Shown here in pieces: positions 10,488 to 23,500 of a stretch of 64,000 nt of DNA. The DNA is from Panicum virgatum (lineage: Eukaryota; Streptophyta; Magnoliopsida; Poales; Poaceae). The notes beneath the pieces are model-generated. The model did not search any database. It had not been told where the DNA came from and worked only from the letters and a program-made list of their open reading frames with translations. Numbering within the stretch: position 1 is the first letter of the stretch; each line of letters starts with the position of its first letter. The DNA lies in NCBI RefSeq assembly GCF_016808335.1, contig NC_053139.1, positions 35,175,954 through 35,239,953 on the forward strand. The letters are read 5' to 3'. The translations under genes and the position numbers were made by a program.

Positions 10488-12055
10488 GACTGACTCCAAC
10501 AACGACATGCAAATGCAAAAATGCGCTATGCACAGTGCTTTTGCATTGAAAAACAGGCTCTAACAAACAGCGCAAACGAGATAGGCATTTTGCCTCCGCC
10601 TCGCTCCGTGACCCAAAACTGCATCACCTCTCTCTACCGAGGCAAATCTTTCCTCCCTCTCTCTCTCCTCCGTCCGGCCGCTCCCTGCTCCCCAGCCGTG
10701 CTCGCCGGGGCGTGCGCGAGCTTCGGGGCGCCTGCGAGCTCCGCCGCAGGCCTCGCCACTGCCTCCTCCCGACGGTGTGGGGCTCGCCAGTGGTCCTCAG
10801 CTCGCCGGCCTTGGTGACTGCGGGGACAAAGGGAGGGCCCGCCCCCTGCGCCACCGCGGCGGCCGCCGAGGCCGCGGCCGGTAGCGAGAAGCAGAGCTCG
10901 AGCGTGCGGCACTGCAGCGGGTGCGCACCACCGGCGTGGGCCCCCTCCTCAACTCTGGCGGGCGCGGCCCCTTCCCTGCGCGGATCGAGCAGCTCCGGCC
11001 ACAGAACAATTGCAGACTAGAGCAGAGCAGCGGCCAGCGGAGCAGATCAGATGGCGCGTGCTCGACCGGATCCGTGTCTCGCCGCCACCCGATTCCGCGC
11101 TCCCGCTCCGATTCCCACACAATGATCTGCTCAAACAAGGAACTGATTCGCGAATTAAGGAAACAAAGCTTAATTCCCTCCAGCGGAAGGCATGCATACA
11201 TACCTGCCCGTGCCTGATGAGCTCCTCCCTGAACCCCGCGTCGCACACGGCGGCGCGCCGGACCAGAACCATGGCGAAGGAACCTAGCAACAGGGCCAAT
11301 ACCGTGGCCCTGACGGTGGTCTCGGCCAGCACGCGGAACACCGGGGACGCCTCGCCGTAGCTGTAGGCCGCGACGGTCACGGCGGCCGCGCCCGTCGCAG
11401 CGAACCCGACCCACAGGCTGGCCAGGCCCAGGAGCATGAGCGCCTTCGCCGCGGCGAGGTCGGGGCGCCTGGGCGGCGACGGCGCTGCGGCGATGACGGC
11501 AGCGACGTCCATGGCCCACGACGGAACCCAAGCTTCCGGCAGCGTCGTCGTCTCCAAGTGGAGCCGGAGCGCTTGGGGCTACGGCAGCGGTGGAGCACGG
11601 CAACGGAATGGGGATCCGCCCCTTCCCCTGCGCTGTCCGACTGCCCCGACGAGTTCGACCGCCTCGTCGCCAGGTTGCCCAGGGACCTGGCCGGGATCCG
11701 CCCACTCGTGCCGCAGCTGCCGCCGCCGTGCAGGCCACCGTCGTCGATTGAAGCTCCGCCGCCGCTGATTCGAGCTCCGCCACCACCGAATCGAGCTCCG
11801 CTGGCGAGGCCTCGTTCTACCGTCGAGCTCCTCCCTGGCGGGCACAGATGGGCTGGCCGGCGCCCCTATCGCTCCGCCTTCCTCCTCGCTTGCGCGGCGT
11901 GCGGCGCTGCCCCTCCTTTTCCCCGCGGTTTTTGCGTCGTGGCGTATGCTTTCGCCGTTGGAGAGACGAAGTTTTTACCTCTCCAACCTCTACTGTTCAC
12001 GCGAGGCAAAAGCCACTTTGCCTTCCAATTTTGCACTGCCTTGTTGAACTCAGTC
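10488..12055. mobile_element. Pack-type PIF/Harbinger element 1 carrying gene fragments
   Basis: The left end GACTGACTCCAACAA and the right end (reverse complement GACTGAGTTCAACAA) form an inverted repeat flanked by TAA on both sides (10485-10487, 12056-12058), the usual three-base target of PIF/Harbinger and Tourist elements. The 1.57 kb interior is GC-rich and gene-like, not transposase. A second element with related ends is at 25108-26227, so this is a small family that carries host sequence. Confidence 0.75.
10790..11557 (-). pseudogene. Captured fragment of a multi-span membrane protein gene
   Basis: A minus-strand ATG at 11557 opens 118 codons (to 11204) ending at a consensus donor (CAG then GTATGT). 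The frame resumes in phase at an acceptor with exon start 10911. The product has hydrophobic spans (ALMLLGLASLWVGFAATGA, then ATVLALLLGSFAMVLV, then LELCFSLPAAASAAAAV) and a charged loop with two cysteines. Retention of a 292-nt intron implies capture at DNA level, not by reverse transcription. The family is not recognised. It ends without a clear stop near the element's edge, so it is probably a fragment. Confidence 0.5.
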
Positions 12056-12058
12056 TAA

Positions 12059-13483
12059 CGTGGGCGCCAAGGGAAGGACAGCACTAGTGACCCTCCACGG
12101 ACGACAGGCTATCGACTCTATAAGATCACCTCTCCATATTTTAGCACGCTCTAGAAGACTAGCCAAATCCCACCATCCATATCCTATGGAGCTACATTTT
12201 ATTATTGTCCAATTTAACATGAATTAAAATATTTTTCCCAAATTTTGGGAATTAAATTGACACCCTAAAGTTCAGAATAACTTGAAAACAAGTCAAACTT
12301 CAGAAAATTTTAATTAAAAATCCGTAAGAGATTTTGGGTTCAGCCTAGTTAAAATCGGTTCTCTATTATTTATTCTAACATCATAAAAACTTACGTGATT
12401 TTAGAAGCTTGATATAGTGACTTTTTGAATTTATAAAAGAGGAGAAAAGGAGTAGTGTTTCGAAGAAAAGCAACTGAGATAAACACCGGCCCCTTTTGTC
12501 AGACTCAGTATACGGAGGATGGCGAGCTGCTCGCACCAGCCAAATTTGGCTGCCCACTCTCGCGCGATGGCGCGTCAACAGGGATGGCGCGCCGTTAGCT
12601 AGTCCTCTGGAAGCTAGTTTTGTTGGAAGATCGCTAAAAATAGCTATGGCGAGCCGGATACCAAGTCTATTGGAGATACTCTTAGGCGAGAAGGAGGCGG
12701 TCAGGTGCACAGTGAGAAGTCCCGGGGGGGGGGGTGGGGGGTCACAAGATATCCCGGACGGCTCCCCCATCCTGGGTGCTCCAGAAGCACCCCGAGATTA
12801 CGTCAGCTATGACAACCGGTGGCATAGCTGCACAACGTGTTCACACAACCAAGTATGCTGTTTCAAGTAAGTTTTTTTTTTCTTTTTTTTGCAAAGGGGC
12901 CAACACCGCTGCCAGGTACTATAAATATATAACCCCTACGCTTCGGCATGGGCAAAGGAAAATGAAGAAAGGATCAATACACTCTCACACACGTATCTAT
13001 ATATAGAACGTAGGATATTATGCTTCTAGGAAGCCCGAACCTATAAAAACCTCGTCCCATTCTTTTGACCACTATCCCTTTTTCATCCATATCTAATCCC
13101 AACTCTAACTACGAGGGCTTGGACGCCTCTCCCGCCCGAATCTCAAAAAGGGGCTCCCTTTTTTCCCCTGTGCGATTGGTGTTACGTATCGACAACATCG
13201 TCCAATGCAATATATATAGGGATATTTATTTCTTGTAAGCAAATCTCTAAATGGCTATTTACTGTGCAGGAGCAAATTTATTCATGATTGCCTGTATATG
13301 TTTTTTCTCGATAACATTACATGTGCATGTACTATACATTAGCAGTTAGCACAACAATCTCCTCCTGTATATATACTATATATATACTCTCTTCTTCTGG
13401 GAGCTCTTTCTTGGACAGGGAGAGCACTTCCTTATTATCATTTGTTGAAGTACAAGTGAATTGACCATCTCTCCTCATCAACT
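12059..13483. other. Intergenic stretch without a supported gene
   Basis: Open frames at 12381-12870 have no recognisable domain and cross an AT-rich stretch and a G-rich run (about 12722-12740). The rest is AT-rich with scattered TATA-like words. Nothing is assigned. Confidence 0.6.
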
Positions 13484-13486
13484 TAA

Positions 13487-13719
13487 GGGTGTGCTTAGTT
13501 GGTGAAAAAGTTTGGGTTTGAATACTGTAGCACATTTCGTTGTTATTTGATAATTAATGTCCAATTATGGATTAGTTAGGCTTAAAAAATTTGTCTCGTC
13601 CTAATGAGTTAAACTGTGTAATTAATTATTTTTTCAACTACATTTAATGCTTCATGTATGTGTTGGAAAATTCGATGTGATGGGTACTGTAGAAAATTTT
13701 TTGTAAACTAAATAGGGCC
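13487..13719. mobile_element. Tourist-like MITE in GDSL copy 2 3' flank
   Basis: Ends GGGTGTGCTTAGTT and AACTAAATAGGGCC form a terminal inverted repeat, flanked by TAA on both sides (13484-13486, 13720-13722). It is 233 bp and non-coding. It lies about 48 bp downstream of the ancestral stop codon of GDSL copy 2, so it may fall in the 3' untranslated region. Confidence 0.85.
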
Positions 13720-16111
13720 TAAGTTTTTGGATTAAATTGGTTGGTACATGCAACTCAATGTTATTATTAAGTGGAGGACTGCGCCAGCTGCATGAAGTTG
13801 ATGGGCTTGGACGCTTGGTGTACTTGGCTGGCCCGTTGTAGAATGCTTGGGCCGTGAGGAAACAGGCCTGCTGGGAAAAGTGGTAGCGATCCCAGAAGAC
13901 GCGGTGGTCGCGTTCGGACACGGTGGAGCATAGCGTCGAGTTGGGCCGGCAGTCGGCCTCCGCGAGCAGCCGGCCATCGCCGCAGCACGCGCTGTCGATG
14001 TCGGTGAACCCTGACGCCGGTGGGTCGGCGAAGAAGTCCTTCATGAGGACGAAGGATTCGGCGAGGGAGTATACGAGGCCCGGCAGGCTAGGGCCTAGAG
14101 CGGCGAGCAGCGACCGGAGGTCGACGTTGAAGCTGGCGGCGAGTTGGTTGACGCCTTGGGCGCACGCTCGCAACGGTTGAGACACCCGCACCGCCGGCAC
14201 GCACCCGATGAGCCCCGCGTTGATAACGGCGAACTTCCTCGCGCCCATCGCGTACAGCTCCTGCATACACGCATGCGTTACGTTGTTAGCTCTGGATCGA
14301 TTGAGCGATCATGATCGGTGGGTGCCGTACGTACCGTGATGGTGGCCGAGTAGTTTGAGTTGAGGTATGCCAAGAACGCGGCGGCGTCGCTCTGCTGTTG
14401 CGCAGCCGACCTGTTCAGCAACGGCTCCGCATAGGCGAACCCGGCGAGGTCGTTGTTGCCGACGCTGATGAGGAACACGGACCTGGCGAGCAGGGCGTCC
14501 ACCGCCGCAGCGGAGCCCGCGGCGGAGACCATCTTAGCCCTGGTGGCGTTGAAGTACTGCACCTGCCTCGACAGTGGGATATGATGTTGTTCCCCGCGTT
14601 CTGCACGTAGTACATGGTGGTTAGCGGAATGCAGGTAATATAACTTTAGTTTTCTCGTAAATCATTTTTTCTGACTTTGACCAGCTATTTTTTTGTATGA
14701 AAAATTATATATCAACTTATAAGCAATAAGTATACGAATTTTCTAGGTAGTGTATGTGATTTTTTTAACTAATAATAGGATCCGCGATGTACGAGGTCAG
14801 CTGAAGATTATTGATTCACCACCACTAGAAAACTTTACATTAGTACTGGCTAGTAAGCCTCAATCAGTACCGGTACTGCATTTTCGGTACTAAATGAGCA
14901 GTCATTTAGTACTGGTTGGGCTATCCAGTAACGGCTGATAACACCAACCGGTACTAAATGATTTTGAGCCCACCAGGCGCGTACGCTGTCCATGGGTTCG
15001 AACCCACGACCTCTGGCCTCGCGCGTAGTCTCCTCTACCATCTCACTCATAGAGCTCATGTGACTTAGAGATATGCTATTCTTTTGAAGAAGTACCGATT
15101 TTTAACACCACTCGGTACTAAATGCCACCATTTAGTACTGGGTGATGTTAAAAACCGGTACTAATAAATGGTCCCCGAGGGACCCAACACCACCCGGTAC
15201 TAAGTACCGGGTGATGTTAAAAACCGGTACTAAATGGTCCCCGAGGGACCCCGTACCGGTTTGTAACATCACCCAGTAATTAAATGCCACCATTTAGTAC
15301 CGGGTGGTGTTACAAACAGGTACTGTAACACCTCTGGTGTTTTAGGCATAAAAACAAGTGAATTTAAACTTAATCGATTGCTTTGTGAACCTTGAAAAGA
15401 AATCAACGCAAAGGACATTTCAAAAATCGTAAGTACGTATATGTACATCAATTATACATAAGATTATAGGTGTTTGTATATGTTTAACTTGTCATGCCAA
15501 ATGAACCCTGTCAAAACTTTCCTATTTTGGATCCAAACAATGTCACTTAAAGGTTCAACGTCGAATTCGAAATGACATACACATGAAATCATGAGTTGAA
15601 GTGTTACAAGCCCATTTTAAGGAAAGGTTACCTTGAGCTACAAATAAAATAAAGTTTATATAAGAACTTTAAAATTAGCCAATATAAGAGTTGTAGTACT
15701 TTTGACTTATTAGGACAACTTTGTTTTATATGGTCTTCTCTGACTTTGAATGAAACATCTTCAAAACTCTAGTCAAAGTCTAGTCAATCTGTTGTTTTGA
15801 TCTCCACTTAAAAAAGTCCTTGTTGGCATGGTGAACGCTGAAGTTCGTACTTCGTGGTCTCGTGTTTTTCCTTAAACACTCAACCGACAACCTACACAAA
15901 AGTTGCACTCCTATAGGTGCTCTCCATCTTTGGTGAGTTAAGCTCGAAGGTTCCAAACGTTTGGTAATTACAAATCTCGACCAAACTTAGTCAAACTAAA
16001 TAAATCTTGAACCACCGCCGAACATGAGTTCCTCTAAACTTTGACATCGTTTATCTCCTTAACCATTGATCTTCAGCATTGTGACCTAAACAAGTTTTGT
16101 AGCCCAATATA

Positions 16112-19100
16112 TGAAGCGTCCCCTCATATGAGAAGACTTAAATGTGATACCAACATCAGTCCCAGGAGGCTGATGACACATTTATTACATCAGATGGTTC
16201 ATCACCGTACAACTCTACGCGGTAATGGGCAGAGAAGCGCCACTGTCGCGAGAATAACAACCCACACCACACAACGATATTAATTATAAAAAGGGGGTCA
16301 TCAGAATCTTGCGCCATGCGGTATCTCCTGCGGGTGAGCCTAATCCACAGGCAAGGCTGGGTGCAGGACGGTACCCTACTCGACGTCCTCGGGAACGAAG
16401 TCTGGGTCCTCCTCTGTAAAAATTAAGAATGGGGTGAGTACAAACGTACTCAGCAAGTCCAGCCACACCCACGGAGGGTGAATAAACAGAATATAATGCA
16501 CAGGGTAATTCAAGGATAAGGTTAAGGTTTACTTTTGCGGAAAGCTAGATTTTATGCAAGGGTTCATTTGAAAGAAAGCATTTCCAAAACCAGTTTCCTT
16601 ATAACGAGTAACACGAAGGGATGATCCACACAGGATCCAAGTTTTAAGCTGCTACCGGACTCCTCATCTGCCGTAGCACATGGCACAACTGCCGGACACT
16701 TTTTCCAAAACAACTCACGCCAACCCATCCCAAAATAAACACTAGTTATGTGACCACACCGTAACTCGCCCAATACCGTGGGCACGGCTATTCGAATAGA
16801 TTTTAACTCTGCAGAGGTGTGCAACTTTACCCACAAGTGGGGTACCACAACTCGATCACCTTAGTGTCGGTGCAGATCCCAACAAAGCTATTACCCACCT
16901 TAGCTAGACCTGACTAGCCATCACAGGATCCACCAAGGTGTCATTGACCTATCACAGAGGCTTTAACCGGGGCATAAGTCACACAGAGCTAACCCCTTCT
17001 CCTTGATCACCCGTTGCTCTCAGCCCTCCTGATGGCTATCAGAATAACTAGTGGGGTTTATGCTAAGCCGTTGCCCATTCAACGGTCGAGTGGTTTGCAC
17101 GATTGTGGAGTTAGGTGAGATGACACACCAACTCGGTCCTTAGGTGTGACAAGATGGATATCTCCCTTCCTTGCTCTGCCACACAGGCACGAGCACACCA
17201 ATCGGCAAATCACATAGAAATGACATCCATCCCGTCTAAACTCATCTTTCGAAAATTCACATTTTTCCCTTCCCACACACACACATTTTCTTTATAAAAA
17301 CAAGTTGTATTGTGTATAAGGCCCTAAGCATTCTAATATCGATTAACGTCCAAACGCATTCAGACATTAACCTAGGTGGTCAAGGAATGGTTATAACAAA
17401 TCAAGGGGTGGCTATCCAACCTTGTTTTCAGCAGGCAAAACATATGCAATTTTGTAAAATAGGCCAATATGTTGTGTTTATAAAAACTAGGACAAAACAT
17501 GCATCAAAGGGCGGGATTGAACTTGCCGTCTTCAAATCCTTCCGGGGGTTCCTGATCGAAGTGCTGTCCTTCAGGCTCGGGGTCGCAGAATTGGTCCTCG
17601 TTCGCTTGCTCGCAGTATTGCTCGTCGACGGGTTCTCCCTCGTTCACACCGTGATCTACGACATATACAATCAAACACACAATCAAGAAAAAGAAATAAA
17701 AGTTTTATCGTTGAGCTCGAATTGAAAACAATTAAGATATGGAGATAGAAGTAATATTTTTGGGTGGTTTCCTAATGGCATGGACAAAATTATGTTATGA
17801 GAGGCGTGGTAAAGTTTTAGGTCGATCCAAGGTCGTTTGGCGCATGAAATGATAGGTTATATAAAGTTTTAGGGGTTAAATAAGGAGTCAGGGACCTGTT
17901 TGTAATTATTTCTAAGAGTGGAAGGGCTTGATTGTAATTTCTAGAAATATCCGGGACATACTGAAAAGGTGTAGGGGTTTACTTATAATTAGTTCTATAT
18001 AGTGGAAGGATCCTTCTTTAAATAGGGAGAACATGGGGTTTCTTTTGCAAAAGATTAAAAGGGTGGAAGGGTCCTTAAATAAAAGAAAGAAAGGCCAGGG
18101 GCCTTTGGGCAAAACTGCCCTGTCTTCCCCTTCCTCTCGATCGAAACAGGGGAGGGGGAACAGGGGCGCCGGCGGCGTCAATCCCGACGCCCCGAGCCAC
18201 GGCGGCGGCTGGGGTGAGGGGGAACAGAGGGATGGGGCTACTGGGATTCGATTCCCGGTCCTACCTCGGGCTGGGACGGCGCGAGGAGGTGGGGCGACGA
18301 GGGCCGGCGGCGGTGGGCGGAGGTGGTCGCGGCGGCAGTGCTGCAAGGCCAGGAAGGGGTGTGCGGGAGCTGGGAGGGTTCGTGGAGGAGTGGAGGCGCG
18401 CGGAGGGCGTATTTATAGCCGAGGAATGGCCGTGGCGAGGCGGTGGAGGGGAGGAGCCGCGTCGGTGGCGGTCCGGCGGGTTCGGCGGGGCGCCTTAATG
18501 GCGTTCCGGCCGCTTGCGGCCGTCGTGTAGTGGCGCACGCGCCGAGGGCGGCGTTCCGGGGCGGAGCGTGCACGTGGTCCGTCGTTGTGGCCGACATCGA
18601 GCTCGGCTCGCTCACTCGCACAGGGCCGCGCGGAACGACGGGCGGCGCGGCATCGGCTGGGGCCGCGCACAGGGCCGCGCACAGGGCCGCTGGCAGGACA
18701 CAGGCGGGAGCAGGGCGCGCGCGCGTGGGCGGGCCCGGGAGCAGGGCAGGGCAGCGACGAGCGGCGCGGCGGGCGGTGTGCTTGGACGCGCGTGCGTGGA
18801 CCGCGTGGGCACGGGCGTGCATGCGCGCAAGGCAGGCTCGAGGGCGTGCGCGAGGGCGAGCGGGTGCGGCGTGCGCGGCTCGACGTGTCAGGGTGTGGCG
18901 AGCATGAGCCGAGGGAGACTGCGGTGTGGCGCGGCGTCGCGGTCCGGTGCGCCGCGGGCGTGCGTGCGTGCGTGCGCGCGGGCAGGCTGGGGGCGGCATG
19001 GCGAGAGGGCCACTCTGCAGCGCTCGGGAGAGGAGAGAGGAAGCCGAGGTGGAGTGTGCGTGCAGGAGCGGCGGGCGGCGTGGCCGGGCCGGGCGTGAGC

Positions 19101-19510
19101 GCGGGCAGAGCGGCCTGCTCGAAGGCGTGCGGGAGCGGGGCCGATGAGGGAAAAGGAGAAGGAAGGAGGGAGGAGAAATAAAAAGAAAAGAAAAAGAGAA
19201 AATGGGAAAAGAAAAGGAAAAAGGAAAAAAAGAAAAAGGGAAAGAGAGAGAGAGAGGGAGATTCGCGCCGCGCTGATCGCTGTGTCGATCGCCGGGCCGG
19301 TCGACCGCGTTCAGCGGTCGCGTGTGCGCGCTGACGAGGCCACACGGAAAAGGGGTCGGGGTTGTTGGAGATCGGACATTTGGAACAGAGAAAGATTCCG
19401 GGAATTAGGGTTCGGGATTTTAGGCGGATTTTGAGCTCAACGATGAAAAGTTTTTGGAAAAATTATTTTAGCGCGTGATTTTAATTTTGATAGATTTTCG
19501 GGATGTCACA
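16112..19510 (-). mobile_element. Solo LTR B, nested in solo LTR A
   Basis: On the minus strand it begins TGTGACATCCC and ends GACGCTTCA, flanked by ATATA on both sides (16107-16111, 19511-19515). Removing it restores continuous LTR A sequence. At 3.4 kb with no coding capacity it is a solo LTR. The long GC-rich frames at 18033-19345 on both strands are the LTR's GC-rich leader, not genes. Confidence 0.88.
18411..18417 (-). promoter_or_regulatory. TATA box of solo LTR B
   Basis: TATAAAT in a GC-rich context on the minus strand, followed downstream by the GC-rich leader typical of long grass LTRs. It would direct minus-strand transcription. Confidence 0.6.
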
Positions 19511-20510
19511 ATATACCATGATCAACTTTCATATTTGACACTTTTCTCAAATCTAAGTGGAAGGTGTTCAAAATTGCAGTGCAAAGTCAGGCCATATCTA
19601 AACCTTCTGAAAACCAGCTTGGCTGACGTACCACCAACATTCCTCAACTTTTATCTCCAAATCTATTGAGTTTCTCATGTGTCGGCCTTTACAAAAGTTG
19701 TAGCGTTTTTCAAACTGAACAACTTTCATATTTGGTAGCTGGCCCAAAAACGAGTGGAAGATGTCCTAAATCTGAGCCAAAGATCTGTTCAGCCGTTTAA
19801 ACCCTAGATCGAGCCGGCGTTCCAGCCAACTTGATCTCACGTTCCAGCAAAAACCAGGCATAAGTTCATATGCCACTCTTTACAAAAGTTGTAGCATATA
19901 GTTCAATCCCCAACTTTTGTATTTATTTGGAGTTTCTCTTGATCAGTTGAAAAATTCGGAGAAAAATTGCTCCAAACCCGTCGGCAGTGCATGCCACACC
20001 ACGGCGCGACGCGCCGGTGCGCGGTCACCCACGCGGCCACGCCGCGGCGTCGTCCGATGGCGCGCCGCCACCAAGTGGCCGGCGATGCCTGCGCAGCGCT
20101 AGCTACCAAACCGACCGTGCGGCGAGTTGCCCCCACGACCCTAACAACCTAGCTGTCCCCGGCCCTCACCCACTCCACGCGCGCCACCCGCCGCCAACCG
20201 AGCCTCTAGAGCTCGCCCCTATCCATGCGCGCCACGTGCCGCCCGTCGACCCGCCGCTACTCTGCTCGCCCCGACCGGCTCGCGACCACCTGCCTCGCCT
20301 GGCCAATCGAGCACCCGCACCATCTCGAGCCTCAGCCGTGCGTCCACGCTCGCCTATCCGCACTCGCCACCAGCCGACAGCCGCGCCAGAGCTCTGCCGC
20401 GTGGAGCGCCATAACCGCGCAGCGCCACCCGAGCCGCCGCTTGTCATTCTACCCTCCCCGGCCAGCCTCGGTAGCCCCCGAGCCTCGCCCTCCGCTTCGA
20501 ACCTCGCCAC

Positions 20511-20518
20511 TATATAAA
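20511..20518 (+). promoter_or_regulatory. TATA box of solo LTR A
   Basis: TATATAAA sits at the junction between a GC-rich upstream part and a CT-rich leader. The orientation agrees with the LTR. It would drive plus-strand transcription, antisense to GDSL copy 2. Confidence 0.65.
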
Positions 20519-23500
20519 GGGGAGCACCCCTCCTCTTCACGCGCACGCCATTCCCACCGCCGGAGCTCGCCGTCGTGTCCTGCACACCGTGCCCCACCTC
20601 CGGCCACTCTCGTCGCCGCCAGGCTGCATGAGCCTTTTCCCTACACTCCACTGTCACTCCCAAGCCCATCCATCCACCACCATTGCCCCTCGACTCGCCG
20701 GAGACGAGGCCGATGCGGCAGCGCCGCCACTGCTCCACCGCGAGCCCTCACCAGCCCTTCCTCCGACCCCAAGAACCCATCCAATCGAATTGTGGTAAGC
20801 CCCTCATCGTTTCCCCCATCTTTCCCCACACTGGTTCGCCGTCGTCTCGTCGGAATACGGCCACCAGTGCCGCTGGCCATGGCCAAGGGCCAGATTGCTT
20901 TGATTTGAATCTTTGTAGGGACCTGAATGTAAAACTTAAGGACCTGGATGTAAAACATAAGAAGATTCTAAGGGTAGAACCAAAAAGTGGAACTTCAGAT
21001 CTAGGGTGAGAAGCTGGAATCTTGTAAAATCAATTAAAAATCACCCAAAATCGAAAAAATGCAAACTAAAATCCTGTGAGTTAAGATCTCTGAGTAGAAC
21101 ACCTTTTCTAAAGTATGTATATACGTTCGATGAATGGTTTTCGAAATAAAATCAAAAGTCAGTTTGAACACTTTTGTGCATAGTTCAAAATCTAGGGTAG
21201 CTCTGGTCATGGATTTTGGTTATATAGTTAAGAATGTAATTCTTAGTCTTGGGTAGAAATCTTGCACATAGTTTTTGTCTCGAGCTCCTATTATAAATTG
21301 TTTCTTGCTTTCAGAAGTTTAAATTGGAAAGTTTTTCATAAATGCTATACTGAAATTTTGGAGCTCAACTTTTTACAGTAGTTTACTAGTATCATGAGTG
21401 ATCTCTCGTAAATAGAGGAACTATAGTATATTCTGTTAACTTTCTCAAATAAATGCATGTACTCAAATGATGTGGTATTTGTTTTGGTAGATCCACTTCA
21501 TGAAATGAGCTAAAACTTGGTAAATGAACTGTTTATATCTCAGTCTTGCTCCAATAAATAGCTGAAGTACAAATCATGCTTATTTGTTTTTATAGGATTT
21601 AATCTTTTCTCTAGATGACTGATCTTGTAGTAATTTTTATATTTAATTTACTCTAAGAAATGCACACAACTTTTTACAGTAGGTTGTTTGAGTCAGTAAG
21701 AGCATGCTATGAAAATTTGAGAACCTAAATGTATACCAAAATCAAGAAACAGATCTGAGTTTAAATCCTTGCTTAAATTGAGAAATGGTTAAAGCTCCTT
21801 TATCACATGCCTTTCAAGTGTTGTTATAATCCTCTTTGTGAACTCCTTGAAAACAGAACCAAATGTGATTTAGGAACAAAGTTACTAATCTTATATATGT
21901 ACACAATCACCATCAAAGAAAAGTCAACTAAAGCATCTTTTCAAACATGTTTTAATAGAGAAAAGAAATGCTTTTAATCTTGTCTAGGTGAATATGGCCA
22001 CATATGTACCCAAGACTTTAAAAATACAAGAATTCAAATTGAATCTTTATGCATGTGCATCTCGTGAAGAAGCTGCCATTGCTGACAGAACGTATGTACT
22101 CGTCCCGGACGCCGAAGGAGGAACCCAGGAAGGAGAAATAAACACTCTCGTTGCAAGTCAAATTCCGCCGGAGTCGGGAGCTAACATTGAGCAGGAAGGC
22201 AAGCACTGGAGCATAACCCATATTTGTTAAACTTTCGCAACTATGTTTACTTCTGTTTGTGCATTTACGTTCTCAGAAATTGAATGAAACCCTAGATGTA
22301 TAATCTTAAGTATCTATGCTTTGAATACTAGTATGATAGGTCGATAGTTGCCATGCTTTAAGGACACGGTAAAAGTCGAGTGATTTCCTGTCACTCGCAA
22401 GATATAGGAGTTGTACTCTTTACTTATGTTGGAATCATAAGGATGGATGGCCAGGATGGTATATTTTGTAGATGTCCCGTCTGTGTACGATAAACTTGTT
22501 AAGGCCGAAACATGTGGTACCATTGTGTCCAGTTTTGAACGTACCACGCACATGCCAGGAAATGGGACCGGTAAGCTTAGTACCTGATTGATGCAGCAAG
22601 GGCCTTTAGTCTGCTCTCCTTGGAAATTTATTTCCCTTGCTGATCACTTGTGGGTATATGCGTGAGGCCGGTTGCGGCTAACCTCTGCCCTAAAGAAGTG
22701 GGATCTGGAACCTACTGAGGATTGATGGGAACTGCCTGGGTTGTGCTTGCCCTTTTTAGCAAGTGCAACCCCTGTGTTTTGGGTTTCACTTGCAAGGTTA
22801 TAAAATTCAGTTCGAACTCTCTGCTTCTCGCAGTTAATGAGACCGCTTTCTGCATTGAGTAAAAAGTGGAATGAAGAAAATGTTGAACTTGATGCTTGTA
22901 TTAAATGTTTGCAACATTGCTTGCTTAGAAAGGTTGCTCACCTAGTAAGGATAAAATCTACTAGAATTTGATGCTAAAATATTGAAAGTAAGGATCTACT
23001 TTTAGTCGCTCTCTTTTGGCAAAAAAAACCCTACTAGCCAAAAGTCTTGCATGTTTAGGAGTCGGTGAAGCAGATATCACCCGACGGGTAAATTTTGCTG
23101 AGTATTAGTATGCTCAGCCTTGCTTGTGGCTCCATTTCAGGTAGTGCTAGAAGAGTTTGCTGCTAGCCTTACTTGGCCATGCCAACTTCCCTGGTTGGAC
23201 GGTCGAGTGGGACACTTCCTCTATGGGAGAGGATCGCGTGGAGTAGCATCATGGAAGGCTTCATCATGGTGTTACTTGTATCGTCGTTTAGTTGAACGTT
23301 TTCCGCTGCTTATGAACTCAAATTCTATCTATCTTTATGACTTTTGAACTCGGTTTGTAGTGGAATGTTGTAATCTCTGGAACTTGTCTTCGTGCGAGTG
23401 TGTTGTTTCGATCGTAAATACATGGTTGTATCAAGCTAGACTCGACGAATCGCCAGTTTAATCCGATTTAAGTGTATTATCGCCTCAAAATGATCCTTAG

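Noticed and set aside
18033..19345. Long open frames on both strands (up to 310 codons)
   Set aside because: They lie in the GC-rich leader of solo LTR B, overlap each other in several frames and are Ala/Arg/Pro low-complexity.
15324..19510. Single 4.2 kb LTR from TGTAACACC to GATGTCACA
   Set aside because: The two ends have different flanks. The matching duplications (GGTAC and ATATA) show two separate nested LTRs.
20166..20908. Open frames of 190-227 codons around solo LTR A TATA box
   Set aside because: GC-rich LTR sequence flanked by clear target duplications; no domain.
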